Shown piece by piece: positions 1 to 8,123 of a stretch of 49,349 nt of DNA. The DNA lies in the NCBI GenBank assembly GCA_018433975.1, contig JAHDQE010000117.1:1-49349 (forward strand). Reading direction: 5' to 3'. Both the position numbers and the translations under genes were made by a program. Position 1 is the stretch's first letter. Each line of letters opens with the position of its first letter. Source of the DNA: Ornatilinea sp. (GTDB lineage: Bacteria; Chloroflexota; Anaerolineae; Anaerolineales; Anaerolineaceae). The notes beneath the pieces are model-generated. The model had not been told where the DNA came from and made no database searches. It saw nothing but the letters and a program-made list of their open reading frames with translations.

Positions 1-20
1 AGTCCAACTGGAGGTGGATC

Positions 21-2402
21 GTGACTAATCTGCCAAACGTTCTTTTCGAAGAAAAAGTCCGCACGGTCACCCGCACACCTGAACCCAGCCCGGAGTTTTC
101 CGATGCATTGTGGCACCGCATACAGGAAAAACAACCCCAATCCAAAACTCGCGGCATCTGGTCCCGCCTCTCCATGCATCCGGTCAGGGTAGTTCTTGCT
201 GTGTTCCTGCTCATTCTGGCTATTCTGTTTATTAGTTTTGGCCCGCAGCGGGTCTATGCAGCGGTTATGAAATTCCTGGGATTTAATGATCCTGGTTTGC
301 AGTCCGTCCGGGATGCCGGATTGGCGAGTGAATTGAATTTCACCGCCCAGCCCACCATTCTGCCAAGTCCCACATCCGAAATTGCCCCCCCATCCGCCTC
401 GATGCTTTCTCTCAGCCAGACTCTGGAGGGGGTCACCCTCACCCTGGATTGGACCTATGTCGACGAAAGCCGTCTGGCCCTGAGCTGGACAACCAGCCCT
501 CTGCCAACGGACCTGACCTATGGCGTTCCCTCCATCACTTTTGCAGGGTTTACACCGCTGCAGATGAGGGGCGTGGCTCAGGGACTGCGCAGTGACAATA
601 ACCAGATGATGTATGTTTCTTACCAGGTGATTCAAGTCGATGCAGTCGGCGAAAAGATTGATTTTTCTGTGGATTTACCGCTGGTGCAGATAGGCGATGA
701 AGCGCAAACTCCCCTGGCTAACTTCCATTTCGATCTGAAAGACATCCCGGTCTTTCGCGGCACAACCCTGAACCTTCAACAAACCTATGCGCACCGCTTT
801 GATGGGGTTGAAGTACGCCTGGAATCCGTCCGGATGATGCCGTCCTTCACCGAGGTGGTCGCCTGCTATGATTTCCCCAACGAGGACGCACCCTTCTGGT
901 ATGTCCAGAATGCCACCGTCCAGATCGATGACGGGCCGGAGGAAAGTTACCGGGCTTATCAATATCTTAGTGAAATTACCGACGACCATTGTGTCAAACT
1001 GGGTTTTGCCGCCGGCAGCACAGCCGAAAGCAGCCGTCTGACCTTCCGCATCCATAAACTGGTCGTTCCGCTCACTATGCAGGACCAGGTCTCCAGTGAA
1101 CGCATTGCTGCTGCCAATCAGGCTCTGGCAGCAAACGGGATTGAAATCGCCTCCGCCCCAGCCGATCAGAGCGAAGGCCCAGGCGGCTGGAAATTTGTGC
1201 GCCGTCCGGAAGGTGGTATGGATCCTGCCCAGGAACCCAGTCTGCTGGTTCTGCATGCCCTGGAAGAAAACAGGACCGGTCCCTGGGTGTTATATGTGGA
1301 TCTGCTCGATCCCTCCGTCATCCCCGGTCTGCCAACGGTGGAACCTACCATCGTTCCCACAGTCGTTGGGTCCCAATCGGTCGAAGGCGTCACCGTGACG
1401 CTGGATTGGGTCTTTGTCGATGCACTACGGGCCGGAGTCGGCTACACCATCACCGGTCTCCCGGATGTGCCGGAAGCCAATGTCCTGCAAGGTTGGATCC
1501 GGATGATGGATTCGCAAGGGAACTGGATCGGCGGCACCGGCGTTGGTTCCAGCAATGTAGAACGGGTAGCGGACCAGCCCGGAGTACTGCAGGGTACCTG
1601 GAGCGTAGGGTTCGGGGAACCCCTCACCCAGGCCGAAGCACAATTCCACCTCGAGATCACCCTTGACGGCACTCATGAAAACGAGTGGATTGCCGCGTTC
1701 CCCATTCCGCCCGAGTCCACCCCCTATCCCGTCGGTGTTTACCCTCCCCGACTGCCTGACCGGCTCATCGGTACCTATCTGTTCGACTTCACTGCTCCGG
1801 TTTATCCGCTCAAAACAATTGAGAACATTCCTGCGGTCAGCGAAAACGGGCTTGAAATGCAAATTCTCAAGGCGGACATCACCGCATCCATGTCAAAAAT
1901 TACTTTGTGCTATAACAAACCCAGCGGACGGGATTGGTGGGTATACGGCGCTGAACTCAAAAACGACAGTGAGGTGGCCACAAACAGCAGTGGCGCTCTG
2001 CTCTATGATACGGATTTTCAAATCCCTCTCAAAGGCAGAGATCCCCTGAACCTGCCACCTGAAATCAGCGAATTACCCAACGAGCGCTGTCTGGAACTGA
2101 ATTTCCTGATCGGCCACGCGGATCAGGATGCCCCCCTGATCCTGACCATACCCCAAATCGAAATTTCTCCGCCGGAAGTGATCCCGGATGATGAGATACA
2201 AGCTGCCCAGGAGAAACTGCGCGCCCAGGGGATCGAGATGAATTACCAGACCTGGTCATCGGGCGGCGGAGGCGGCGGAGGCACCACTTTTACCACCCTG
2301 CCGGATGGAATGACCGAACTGGAGGCTTACGAAAAATATAAAGAAGCGCTGGGCTACGTCTATACGGGGCCCTGGGTCATTCCGATTGATCTGCAGCCTT
2401 GA
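21..2402 (+). CDS. Anti-sigma-factor-like single-pass membrane protein with a duplicated extracellular domain (793 aa)
   Basis: The start is GTG, preceded by GGAGG at 10-14. A charged cytoplasmic N-terminus of about 54 residues is followed by one transmembrane segment at about 55-73, so most of the protein is outside the cell. The ectodomain contains two related halves: LEGVTLTLDWTYVDESRLAL near residue 135 and VEGVTVTLDWVFVDALRAGV near residue 455. A glycine run lies near residue 750. This layout (short cytosolic domain, one helix, DUF4179/DUF5643-like outside) is typical of regulators encoded just after an ECF sigma factor, but the upstream gene is outside the window. Anti-sigma function is therefore inference; a stress-sensing or surface protein is the alternative. 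A strong terminator follows, so it is not co-transcribed with pstS. Confidence 0.6.
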   Translation: MTNLPNVLFEEKVRTVTRTPEPSPEFSDALWHRIQEKQPQSKTRGIWSRLSMHPVRVVLAVFLLILAILFISFGPQRVYAAVMKFLGFNDPGLQSVRDAGLASELNFTAQPTILPSPTSEIAPPSASMLSLSQTLEGVTLTLDWTYVDESRLALSWTTSPLPTDLTYGVPSITFAGFTPLQMRGVAQGLRSDNNQMMYVSYQVIQVDAVGEKIDFSVDLPLVQIGDEAQTPLANFHFDLKDIPVFRGTTLNLQQTYAHRFDGVEVRLESVRMMPSFTEVVACYDFPNEDAPFWYVQNATVQIDDGPEESYRAYQYLSEITDDHCVKLGFAAGSTAESSRLTFRIHKLVVPLTMQDQVSSERIAAANQALAANGIEIASAPADQSEGPGGWKFVRRPEGGMDPAQEPSLLVLHALEENRTGPWVLYVDLLDPSVIPGLPTVEPTIVPTVVGSQSVEGVTVTLDWVFVDALRAGVGYTITGLPDVPEANVLQGWIRMMDSQGNWIGGTGVGSSNVERVADQPGVLQGTWSVGFGEPLTQAEAQFHLEITLDGTHENEWIAAFPIPPESTPYPVGVYPPRLPDRLIGTYLFDFTAPVYPLKTIENIPAVSENGLEMQILKADITASMSKITLCYNKPSGRDWWVYGAELKNDSEVATNSSGALLYDTDFQIPLKGRDPLNLPPEISELPNERCLELNFLIGHADQDAPLILTIPQIEISPPEVIPDDEIQAAQEKLRAQGIEMNYQTWSSGGGGGGGTTFTTLPDGMTELEAYEKYKEALGYVYTGPWVIPIDLQP

Positions 2403-2432
2403 TTGCTTGCAGCACAAAAAGAATTTGTTTTA

Positions 2433-2468
2433 CAAAGACCTCGTTCTGAAAATTAAACGAGGTCTTTG
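2433..2468. terminator. Intrinsic terminator after the anti-sigma-like gene
   Basis: A perfect 13-bp stem (2433-2445 with 2456-2468) has a 10-nt loop and is followed by ATTTTG. It lies 30 nt after the upstream stop codon and separates it from pstS. Confidence 0.85.
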
Positions 2469-2583
2469 ATTTTGCACGCCTGTTGTTAACACCCATCATA
2501 CGGTCAGACCTGTAGTGAGTAAGACCCCATGACTGCCCCCGCTCCCGTCGGCAAAAAAGCAGGCAAAGAATCAAGTTCTCCTT

Positions 2584-2589
2584 TATAAT
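2584..2589 (+). promoter_or_regulatory. -10 box of the pst operon, close to the start codon
   Basis: TATAAT is a perfect -10 hexamer, ending 10 nt before the pstS ATG. No convincing -35 and no clear Shine-Dalgarno precede the ATG, so the mRNA would have a leader of only a few nucleotides. No Pho box was recognised in 2470-2583. Confidence 0.5.
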
Positions 2590-2599
2590 TTACTCACCA

Positions 2600-3496
2600 A
2601 TGAAACGATCAATCGCCCTTTTCTTGCTCCTCTTGACACTCACAATTTCTCTGGCCGGATGCGGCCCAACAAACGAGGCGGAGGCTTCAACATCCGATGG
2701 AGCCGTATCCACTTCTCTGGAAAACAAAGGCTCCGACACGATGGTAAACCTGGCCCTTTATTGGGCAGAGCGTTATCAAAACAGCCATCCCGATGTTCGG
2801 ATATCTGTAACCGGAGGAGGAAGCGGTACAGGAATTACCGCATTGATCAGCAATACGGTGGATATCGCCAACGCTTCCCGGGCCATTAAAGATGAAGAGA
2901 TGGAATTGGCCCACGAAAATGGGGTTGAGCCGGTGGAACAGGTGGTCGCACGGGACGCAATTGCCGTCATCGTCAATCCGCAAAATCCCATCCAGCAGCT
3001 GACCTTGCAGCAAGTTTCCGATCTATATACCCGTAAGATTACAAATTGGAAAGAGCTGGGTGGTGAAGACCGTCCGGTTGTTCTCTTGTCCCGGGAGACC
3101 AATTCAGGAACCCATGTATATTTTCTGGAATCCGTCATCCGCCTGGGCAGCAAAGAAGATAAAACGATCTTTTCCGCAGAGACGCTCCTGCTGCCTTCCT
3201 CCGAAGGGATCATCGCGGAGGTACGCGATAACCCAAACGCGATTGGTTATGATGGATTGGGATATATTACCCCTGAAGTTAAAGTCATTGCTCTGTCCGT
3301 GGAAGAGGGAGCAGAATATGTCATGCCGACCGTTGAAACGGTTAATGACAACCGCTATCCGGTAGCTCGTGATCTATACATGTACACCAACGGAGAACCG
3401 GAAGGTTTTATTAAAACGTACATCGAATGGATCCTGTCATCCGAAGGACAGGAAATTGTGGAAGAATTGGGATTCGTTCCGGTTAACCAGGAATAA
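2600..3496 (+). CDS. pstS: Phosphate ABC transporter substrate-binding lipoprotein PstS (298 aa)
   Basis: PstS captures phosphate outside the membrane and delivers it to PstCA. The N-terminus is a lipoprotein signal with lipobox LAGC (Cys21). The mature protein has the PBP-like fold signatures of PstS: GGGSGTGITALISNTVDIAN around residues 72-91, where the Ser/Gly/Thr residues contact phosphate, and LSRETNSGTHVYF around 160-172. Length is normal for short bacterial PstS proteins. It is the first gene of pstSCAB; the pstC start follows 13 nt after the stop. The -10 box 10 nt upstream suggests a near-leaderless message. No phoU or phoR/phoB gene is nearby, so control probably comes from elsewhere in the genome. 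Confidence 0.95.
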   Translation: MKRSIALFLLLLTLTISLAGCGPTNEAEASTSDGAVSTSLENKGSDTMVNLALYWAERYQNSHPDVRISVTGGGSGTGITALISNTVDIANASRAIKDEEMELAHENGVEPVEQVVARDAIAVIVNPQNPIQQLTLQQVSDLYTRKITNWKELGGEDRPVVLLSRETNSGTHVYFLESVIRLGSKEDKTIFSAETLLLPSSEGIIAEVRDNPNAIGYDGLGYITPEVKVIALSVEEGAEYVMPTVETVNDNRYPVARDLYMYTNGEPEGFIKTYIEWILSSEGQEIVEELGFVPVNQE

Positions 3497-3509
3497 GGAA
3501 ACAAAAAGA

Positions 3510-4406
3510 ATGGCAAAAAAGCTCAAAACCTCGGAAATGGTCATTACGCGCAGCATTCAATTCTCGGGGTTTTCATCGATCTTATTTGTCTTGATGATTT
3601 TGTACTTTTTGATATCAGAAGGGACGCCCGCTTTATTTGATGTCCCGCTCTCGGATTTGTTCAGCCAGCGCTGGTATCCAATTGAGGGCTATTTTGGCAT
3701 CTTGCCTCTGATCCTGGGTTCATTGGTAGTAACCCTGGGTGCCACATTGGTCGCGGTTCCTCTGGGCGTGTTGACCGCCGTATACATCGCCGAGATCGCG
3801 CCGCACTGGGCGCGGGAAGTGCTGAAACCTCTGGTGGAACTGCTGGCGGGTTTGCCCAGTGTCGTGCTTGGCTTTTTGGGCATCCTGGTGATTTCTCCTT
3901 TCCTGCGGGATGTGTTCCATCTGCCAACCGGCCTGACTGCTTTAACCGGTTCCTTGCTGCTGGGAATGATCGCCGTTCCAACAATCGTTTCCATTTCCGA
4001 AGATGCATTAAATAATGTCCCTGAAACCTACCGCCACGGGTCATTGGCTCTGGGTGTCACACGCTGGCAAACAATCTGGGGAGTAACCGTTCCGGCTGCA
4101 CGTTCGGGAATACTTACGGCGATCATGTTAGGGGTCGGACGCACTATTGGTGAAACCATGACGGTGATGATGGTCACCGGAAACGCGCCGGTTATGCCCA
4201 CTTCTTTCAATGCACTGTTCATGCCCATCCGCACCATGACCGCAACCATCGCTTCCGAAATGGGAGAGGTTGCTTCAGGAAGCCCGCATTACCATGTGTT
4301 ATTCTTTATTGGCATCGTGTTGTTTATCTTCACCCTGATTGTCAACATTATTGCGTCCAATATCAGCTTCAAACAAACCAAACGTTCTGAACGAATTCTT
4401 TCGTGA
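3510..4406 (+). CDS. pstC: Phosphate ABC transporter permease PstC (298 aa)
   Basis: This is one of the two integral membrane subunits that form the phosphate channel. I chose the ATG at 3510 (MAKKLKTSEM) because it follows AAGGAA at 3495-3500; a longer frame reaching back into pstS has no support. Six hydrophobic segments are visible. The BPD permease EAA-type loop is at about residues 171-195 (EDALNNVPETYRHGSLALGVTRWQTIW). The protein ends before pstA with a gap of only 7 nt, so the two are translated together. Sequence and gene order make the assignment secure; PstC rather than PstA is assigned by position and by the N-terminal pattern. Confidence 0.95.
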   Translation: MAKKLKTSEMVITRSIQFSGFSSILFVLMILYFLISEGTPALFDVPLSDLFSQRWYPIEGYFGILPLILGSLVVTLGATLVAVPLGVLTAVYIAEIAPHWAREVLKPLVELLAGLPSVVLGFLGILVISPFLRDVFHLPTGLTALTGSLLLGMIAVPTIVSISEDALNNVPETYRHGSLALGVTRWQTIWGVTVPAARSGILTAIMLGVGRTIGETMTVMMVTGNAPVMPTSFNALFMPIRTMTATIASEMGEVASGSPHYHVLFFIGIVLFIFTLIVNIIASNISFKQTKRSERILS

Positions 4407-4413
4407 GTAAACC

Positions 4414-5286
4414 GTGGAAACCAAAAAACGTCTTCCCATTCTCAACCAAAAGGTGATCGAAAAGATCGGTTTTTCCGCTCTGGCCCTGATCACGTTGTTA
4501 ACTGTAGCTCCCATTATTGCCATTGTTATCTACATCATCTATTTAGGCGCCCCGGCGATCAGCTGGGAATTTATTACTGCAATGCCCAAGGATGGCATGC
4601 GCGCAGGCGGCATCTTGCCGGCAATCATCGGCACGTTTTACCTCACGCTGGGGACCGCTATTTTTTCCGTCCCGCTGGGTGTAGCCGCAGCAATTTATCT
4701 TTCGGAATACGCTCCGGATAACCGGGCCACCCGTTATATCCGCCTGGCAATCATCAACCTGGCCGGCATTCCCTCCGTGGTCTATGGGCTTTTCGGTTTG
4801 GGTTTGTTTGTGATCTTCTTGAATTTTGGCACCAGCATCCTTTCCGCTTCGTTAACCCTGTCTATTATGACTCTGCCGGTACTCATCTCGACTACCGAAG
4901 AGGCCCTGCGGGCAGTACCACAGTCATTCCGGGTGGTAAGCGTCTCGCTGGGCGCGACCAAGTGGCAGACGATCCAGCGGCTGGTTCTTCCACAAGCATT
5001 ACCGGGCATTCTTACGGGGGTCGTGTTGGGGCTGGAACGCGCCGCCGGAGAAACAGCTCCCATCCTGTTCACCGGTGCAGCCTTCTTCTTACCGCGGCTG
5101 CCAAATTCTCCGTTGGATGCCACCATGGCACTGCCTTATCACCTGTTTGTCATTTCAACACAGGTGCCGGGCATGCCGGTTCAGATTCAATATGGCACAG
5201 TGCTGGTATTAATGGCTTTTGTACTCGTTATGAATTTGATCGTGACCGTCATCCGTTCCCAGGCTCGAGCCCACAGGCAGTGGTAA
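4414..5286 (+). CDS. pstA: Phosphate ABC transporter permease PstA (290 aa)
   Basis: Second membrane subunit of the phosphate importer. The start is GTG, 7 nt after the pstC stop. Six transmembrane stretches are visible, beginning with IGFSALALITLLTVAPIIAI. The cytoplasmic EAA loop, where the ATPase docks, reads EEALRAVPQSFRVVSVSLGA. The following GLERAAGETAPILFTG is a PstA hallmark. pstB begins 2 nt after its stop. Confidence 0.95.
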   Translation: METKKRLPILNQKVIEKIGFSALALITLLTVAPIIAIVIYIIYLGAPAISWEFITAMPKDGMRAGGILPAIIGTFYLTLGTAIFSVPLGVAAAIYLSEYAPDNRATRYIRLAIINLAGIPSVVYGLFGLGLFVIFLNFGTSILSASLTLSIMTLPVLISTTEEALRAVPQSFRVVSVSLGATKWQTIQRLVLPQALPGILTGVVLGLERAAGETAPILFTGAAFFLPRLPNSPLDATMALPYHLFVISTQVPGMPVQIQYGTVLVLMAFVLVMNLIVTVIRSQARAHRQW

Positions 5287-5288
5287 TT

Positions 5289-6044
5289 ATGGATAAAGTC
5301 GTTATTGAAAATCTCAGTCTCAAATATTCTGATGGAACCGAATCGCTGTTCAATATCAATTTGCGGATTCAAGCCAACAAAATCACCGCACTGATTGGCC
5401 CTTCCGGCGGTGGAAAATCCACCTTTCTCCGGGTGCTCAACCGGCTGAATGATCTGGCAGACGTAGCAGAAGTTTCCGGACGGGTTCTGATTGATGACGT
5501 CAATATATTGGACCCGGAGTTGGATGTCATTGAGCTGCGCAGGAAAGTGGGCATCGTCTTTTCCCGTCCTTTACCCCTCCCACTTTCCATTTATCAGAAT
5601 ATCTCCTACGGATTAGAGGTCGCCGGAGAAAAACGCCGCTCCGTATTGGATGAAGCTGTGGAAAGAGCGCTCCATCTGGCCGAGCTGTGGGATGAAGTGC
5701 ATGACCGTCTGAACGATCCGGCTGCCGCGCTTTCCGGCGGGCAGCAGCAGCGGTTGTGTCTGGCACGCACCCTGGCCTTAAAACCGGAGATCATCATGCT
5801 CGATGAACCTACCTCCGCCCTTGACCCGGTCTCCACCCTTAAAATTGAGACTTCCCTGCTGGAATTGAAAAAAGAATATACCATCATCATCGCCCCCCAT
5901 AACACCCAGCAGGCCGGACGGGTCGCGGATATGCTGGCATTCTTCTTACAGGGAGAGTTGATTGAATACGGCCCGGTGGAAGAAATTTACACCCGTCCAA
6001 AAGACAGCCGCACCCAGGATTATATTACCGGCAAGTTTGGCTAG
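5289..6044 (+). CDS. pstB: Phosphate ABC transporter ATPase PstB with an atypical Q-loop (251 aa)
   Basis: PstB hydrolyses ATP on the inner face of the membrane to drive PstCA. The start ATG at 5289 follows the pstA stop by 2 nt; a longer frame inside pstA was discarded. Visible motifs: Walker A GPSGGGKST (37-45), signature LSGGQ (148-152), Walker B IIMLDEP (168-174) and the switch His204 in APHN. The Q-loop is unusual: typical PstB reads VFQRPNPFPMSIY, whereas here it is VFSRPLPLPLSIY, with Ser92 replacing the conserved Gln and Leu replacing Asn and Phe. That Gln couples the ATPase to the permease and binds the Mg/water site in most ABC proteins. The rest of the protein looks intact, so it is probably functional. 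Confidence 0.93.
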   Translation: MDKVVIENLSLKYSDGTESLFNINLRIQANKITALIGPSGGGKSTFLRVLNRLNDLADVAEVSGRVLIDDVNILDPELDVIELRRKVGIVFSRPLPLPLSIYQNISYGLEVAGEKRRSVLDEAVERALHLAELWDEVHDRLNDPAAALSGGQQQRLCLARTLALKPEIIMLDEPTSALDPVSTLKIETSLLELKKEYTIIIAPHNTQQAGRVADMLAFFLQGELIEYGPVEEIYTRPKDSRTQDYITGKFG

Positions 6045-6069
6045 CCAGACAGCACTCAGATATTAAGTG

Positions 6070-6108
6070 GATATAAAAATACCTGCGCTGAGCAGGTATT
6101 TTTATATC
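6070..6108. terminator. Bidirectional terminator between pstB and the ferritin-like gene
   Basis: A perfect 17-bp stem (6070-6086 with 6092-6108) has a 5-nt loop and an A/T-rich base on both sides. It sits between two converging genes and can serve both strands. Confidence 0.9.
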
Positions 6109-6135
6109 GTTACGATTTAGTTTAGGCCAATCAGT

Positions 6136-6633
6136 TTACTTGCTTGCCAAAAAACTTTCCAGGTCTTCAACCAGTGCCTGGAGGTCTTCCTCGTGCTCGA
6201 CCTCATCCTGAAGGATTTGAAGTGCCATATTATATGTCACATAATCTTTCCCGTTCACCAGATCCAACATCTTGGAGTAGACATCAATAGCACACTGCTC
6301 CCCTTTCACGTTCTGGTCCAGGATAGTCCGTACATATTCATCTTCCGGAGCATCGTAGCCGCAATTGGTATAATCGAACCATTTTTTAGGAGTAATCACT
6401 GGTGTACCACCCAATTGGATGATGCGATCCGCCACCATGGTAGCGTGAGTCATCTCATCTGTCGCGTGCTGAAGCAGTTCAGCAATCACCGCGTCCTTCA
6501 TCGGGCCTTTCACGACCTTTGCACCCAGCCAGTATTGATAATGCGCCAGCCATTCATCTGCATACGCCCGGTTCAACACATCCACAATCTTTTCCAGATC
6601 CAAACCAACAATTGCTCGGCCTTTAGTTCCCAT
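6136..6633 (-). CDS. Ferritin-like diiron protein of the DPSL/thioferritin type (165 aa)
   Basis: This is a four-helix-bundle ferritin-like protein, probably oxidising and storing iron and protecting from peroxide. The bacterioferritin-type diiron ligands are all visible: Glu27, Glu60 and His63 (EMTH), Glu112 (GEQC), Glu144 and His147 (EVEH). Cys91 (TNCGY) and Cys114 (EQCA) flank the third ligand. Such a Cys pair next to a Bfr-like site marks the Dps-like thioferritins known from archaea and anaerobes. That assignment is from family knowledge and not proven here. AAAGGAGA precedes the ATG. It is monocistronic, between its own promoter and the shared terminator. Confidence 0.85.
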   Translation of the reverse strand: MGTKGRAIVGLDLEKIVDVLNRAYADEWLAHYQYWLGAKVVKGPMKDAVIAELLQHATDEMTHATMVADRIIQLGGTPVITPKKWFDYTNCGYDAPEDEYVRTILDQNVKGEQCAIDVYSKMLDLVNGKDYVTYNMALQILQDEVEHEEDLQALVEDLESFLASK

Positions 6634-6727
6634 AAAAGTATCTCCTTTTAATTAGATTTTTTTGGTAGCTTGAACTTCCCTGTTGAAAACCTTTTCACAG
6701 AAAAGCCAATAGTATTCCACTTACTTG

Positions 6728-6756
6728 ATTTTAGACGGATATGCCCAGAAAATCAA
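6728..6756 (-). promoter_or_regulatory. Candidate promoter of the ferritin-like gene
   Basis: On the minus strand, TTGATT (6751-6756) and TAAAAT (6728-6733) are separated by 17 bp, about 95 nt before the ferritin ATG. Confidence 0.4.
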
Positions 6757-6794
6757 GTTCCATCCCTCAATTTTTTGCATTTTCTTAGAATTTC

Positions 6795-6862
6795 AACAAA
6801 TTTGTTTGTTGTTTCCGGGTAACGGCAATACCCGCGACAATTCCCTTTAAGGGAAATATCGC
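6795..6862. other. Palindrome and hairpins between the ferritin-like and ArsR genes
   Basis: The stretch 6634-6933 holds no gene. It contains the 12-bp palindrome AACAAATTTGTT (6795-6806), the inverted repeat CGGGTA/TACCCG (6816-6821 with 6829-6834), and TTCCCTT-T-AAGGGAA (6841-6855) with partly paired flanks. The hairpins lie just beyond the ArsR stop and may end that operon; the palindrome may be an operator upstream of the ferritin promoter. Confidence 0.4.
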
Positions 6863-6933
6863 CGGCACATTGAAGCAATAATCTAGCGGGGTTGATTCGA
6901 ATAGCTTCCGGGATATTCTAACACACCGGCTGG

Positions 6934-8052
6934 TTACCGGTCATCCAACTCGGGCAAATCGAGCAGCCTTTCCAGATCGTCAAATAGTTTGCGCACCGCT
7001 TCGGGTACAATCTGGTGACGCACCGCCCGGCCGTCTTCATAGGAGCGAATTAATCCGGCTTCCCGCAGTATCCGGGCATGCACACTGACCGTCGGCCTCG
7101 ACAGGCCCAACAGATCGGCCATCTCCGTGTTCATTAAATCAAACTGGCGGATCATCCGCAAAATCATCAGGCGGGTCGGGTCGGCGAGTGCTTTAGCACG
7201 GACAGAAACCTCCTCCACAAAACCTTTGAAGTTCTCATACAGAATACCCGGCTCGGAAAAAGAAACGACAACCTGATCCGGATAAAGCGTCCAGGTATCA
7301 GACAGGCCAAAAGGCTCTACCCAAAAAACGGCCTCCAGCGTTCCGGCGGCAACAGCGTTTTTCAATTCCGGATAACTTCGCAGAGGGTTCTGGGGAGGAA
7401 GCCAATCCAGTGCAGGGGGATCCTTCCGGGAACTGCGCGCGCCAAGCATTGCAATCGTTTGACTCCGGAGCGCTTCCAAATCGGGTATTTTCTTCTCCCG
7501 CCAGTTCCGGTATTGTTCATAATAAAACCGGTCCATCCACAACCAGAAAGCATCATGCCGTTCTTCCCCCTGCAGAAGGACGGCGATCCGTTCCGCCTCT
7601 GCTCTAACAACTCTCATTTGCGGGCTTTCCGGTGTCAGGTCAAAGCCCAGAGTCTGGTATTTCTCTGCATTCAGGTTCGTAATTCCGTTCACAAACTGCT
7701 CCCGGAGGGTATCCCCTTCAAACCGTAATCCACAAGGTTCACTCAATCGCCGCAGTTCCGCCACCGCATCTTCCAGCCGCAAAGCGCGCATGGCCAGGGT
7801 TGCCGTGCGGTAATCACTCTCCAGCAGCACACCGCAAAGCCGGGCAATGATTTCCATAATGGAAATCATTCTGTTCCCGCTCTCAATATATTGATAACCT
7901 TCCGCAATCCAATCTTTAGAACAGTCCTGGAGCATTGCAGCCACATCTTCTGTCAGCCCGTATATCCCAAAATATCCGTACACGGTCGTTATTGCCATAT
8001 CCAGTTCCATGGCGATGGACTGCTCTACCCGCCACCCACCTCGTTCCGTCAT
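6934..8052 (-). CDS. ArsR-family transcriptional regulator with long N-terminal domain (372 aa)
   Basis: A DNA-binding regulator. The C-terminal third is an ArsR-type winged helix: KALADPTRLMILRMIRQF, then the recognition-helix region MADLLGLSRPTVSVHARIL and the wing GLIRSYEDGRAVRHQIV. The N-terminal 260 residues are not a known ligand domain to me; ArsR proteins with such long N-terminal parts occur in Chloroflexota and Firmicutes. I prefer the ATG at 8052 because AAGGA lies 7 nt upstream; an ATG at 8091 (385 aa) is possible. It follows the MFS gene on the same strand, so the pair is likely one operon, with the regulator probably controlling the transporter and itself. Confidence 0.75.
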   Translation of the reverse strand: MTERGGWRVEQSIAMELDMAITTVYGYFGIYGLTEDVAAMLQDCSKDWIAEGYQYIESGNRMISIMEIIARLCGVLLESDYRTATLAMRALRLEDAVAELRRLSEPCGLRFEGDTLREQFVNGITNLNAEKYQTLGFDLTPESPQMRVVRAEAERIAVLLQGEERHDAFWLWMDRFYYEQYRNWREKKIPDLEALRSQTIAMLGARSSRKDPPALDWLPPQNPLRSYPELKNAVAAGTLEAVFWVEPFGLSDTWTLYPDQVVVSFSEPGILYENFKGFVEEVSVRAKALADPTRLMILRMIRQFDLMNTEMADLLGLSRPTVSVHARILREAGLIRSYEDGRAVRHQIVPEAVRKLFDDLERLLDLPELDDR

Positions 8053-8123
8053 ATCCTGTTCCTTATCGTGATTATCCATAACGGATACCATCCCGGGATT
8101 CCAACCTTCACCTTTGTTTAATT

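Noticed and set aside
2476..2583. Pho box upstream of pstS
   Set aside because: Only a single GTTAACA-like string and a short GGTC-A-GACC repeat were seen; no direct repeat with Pho-box spacing.
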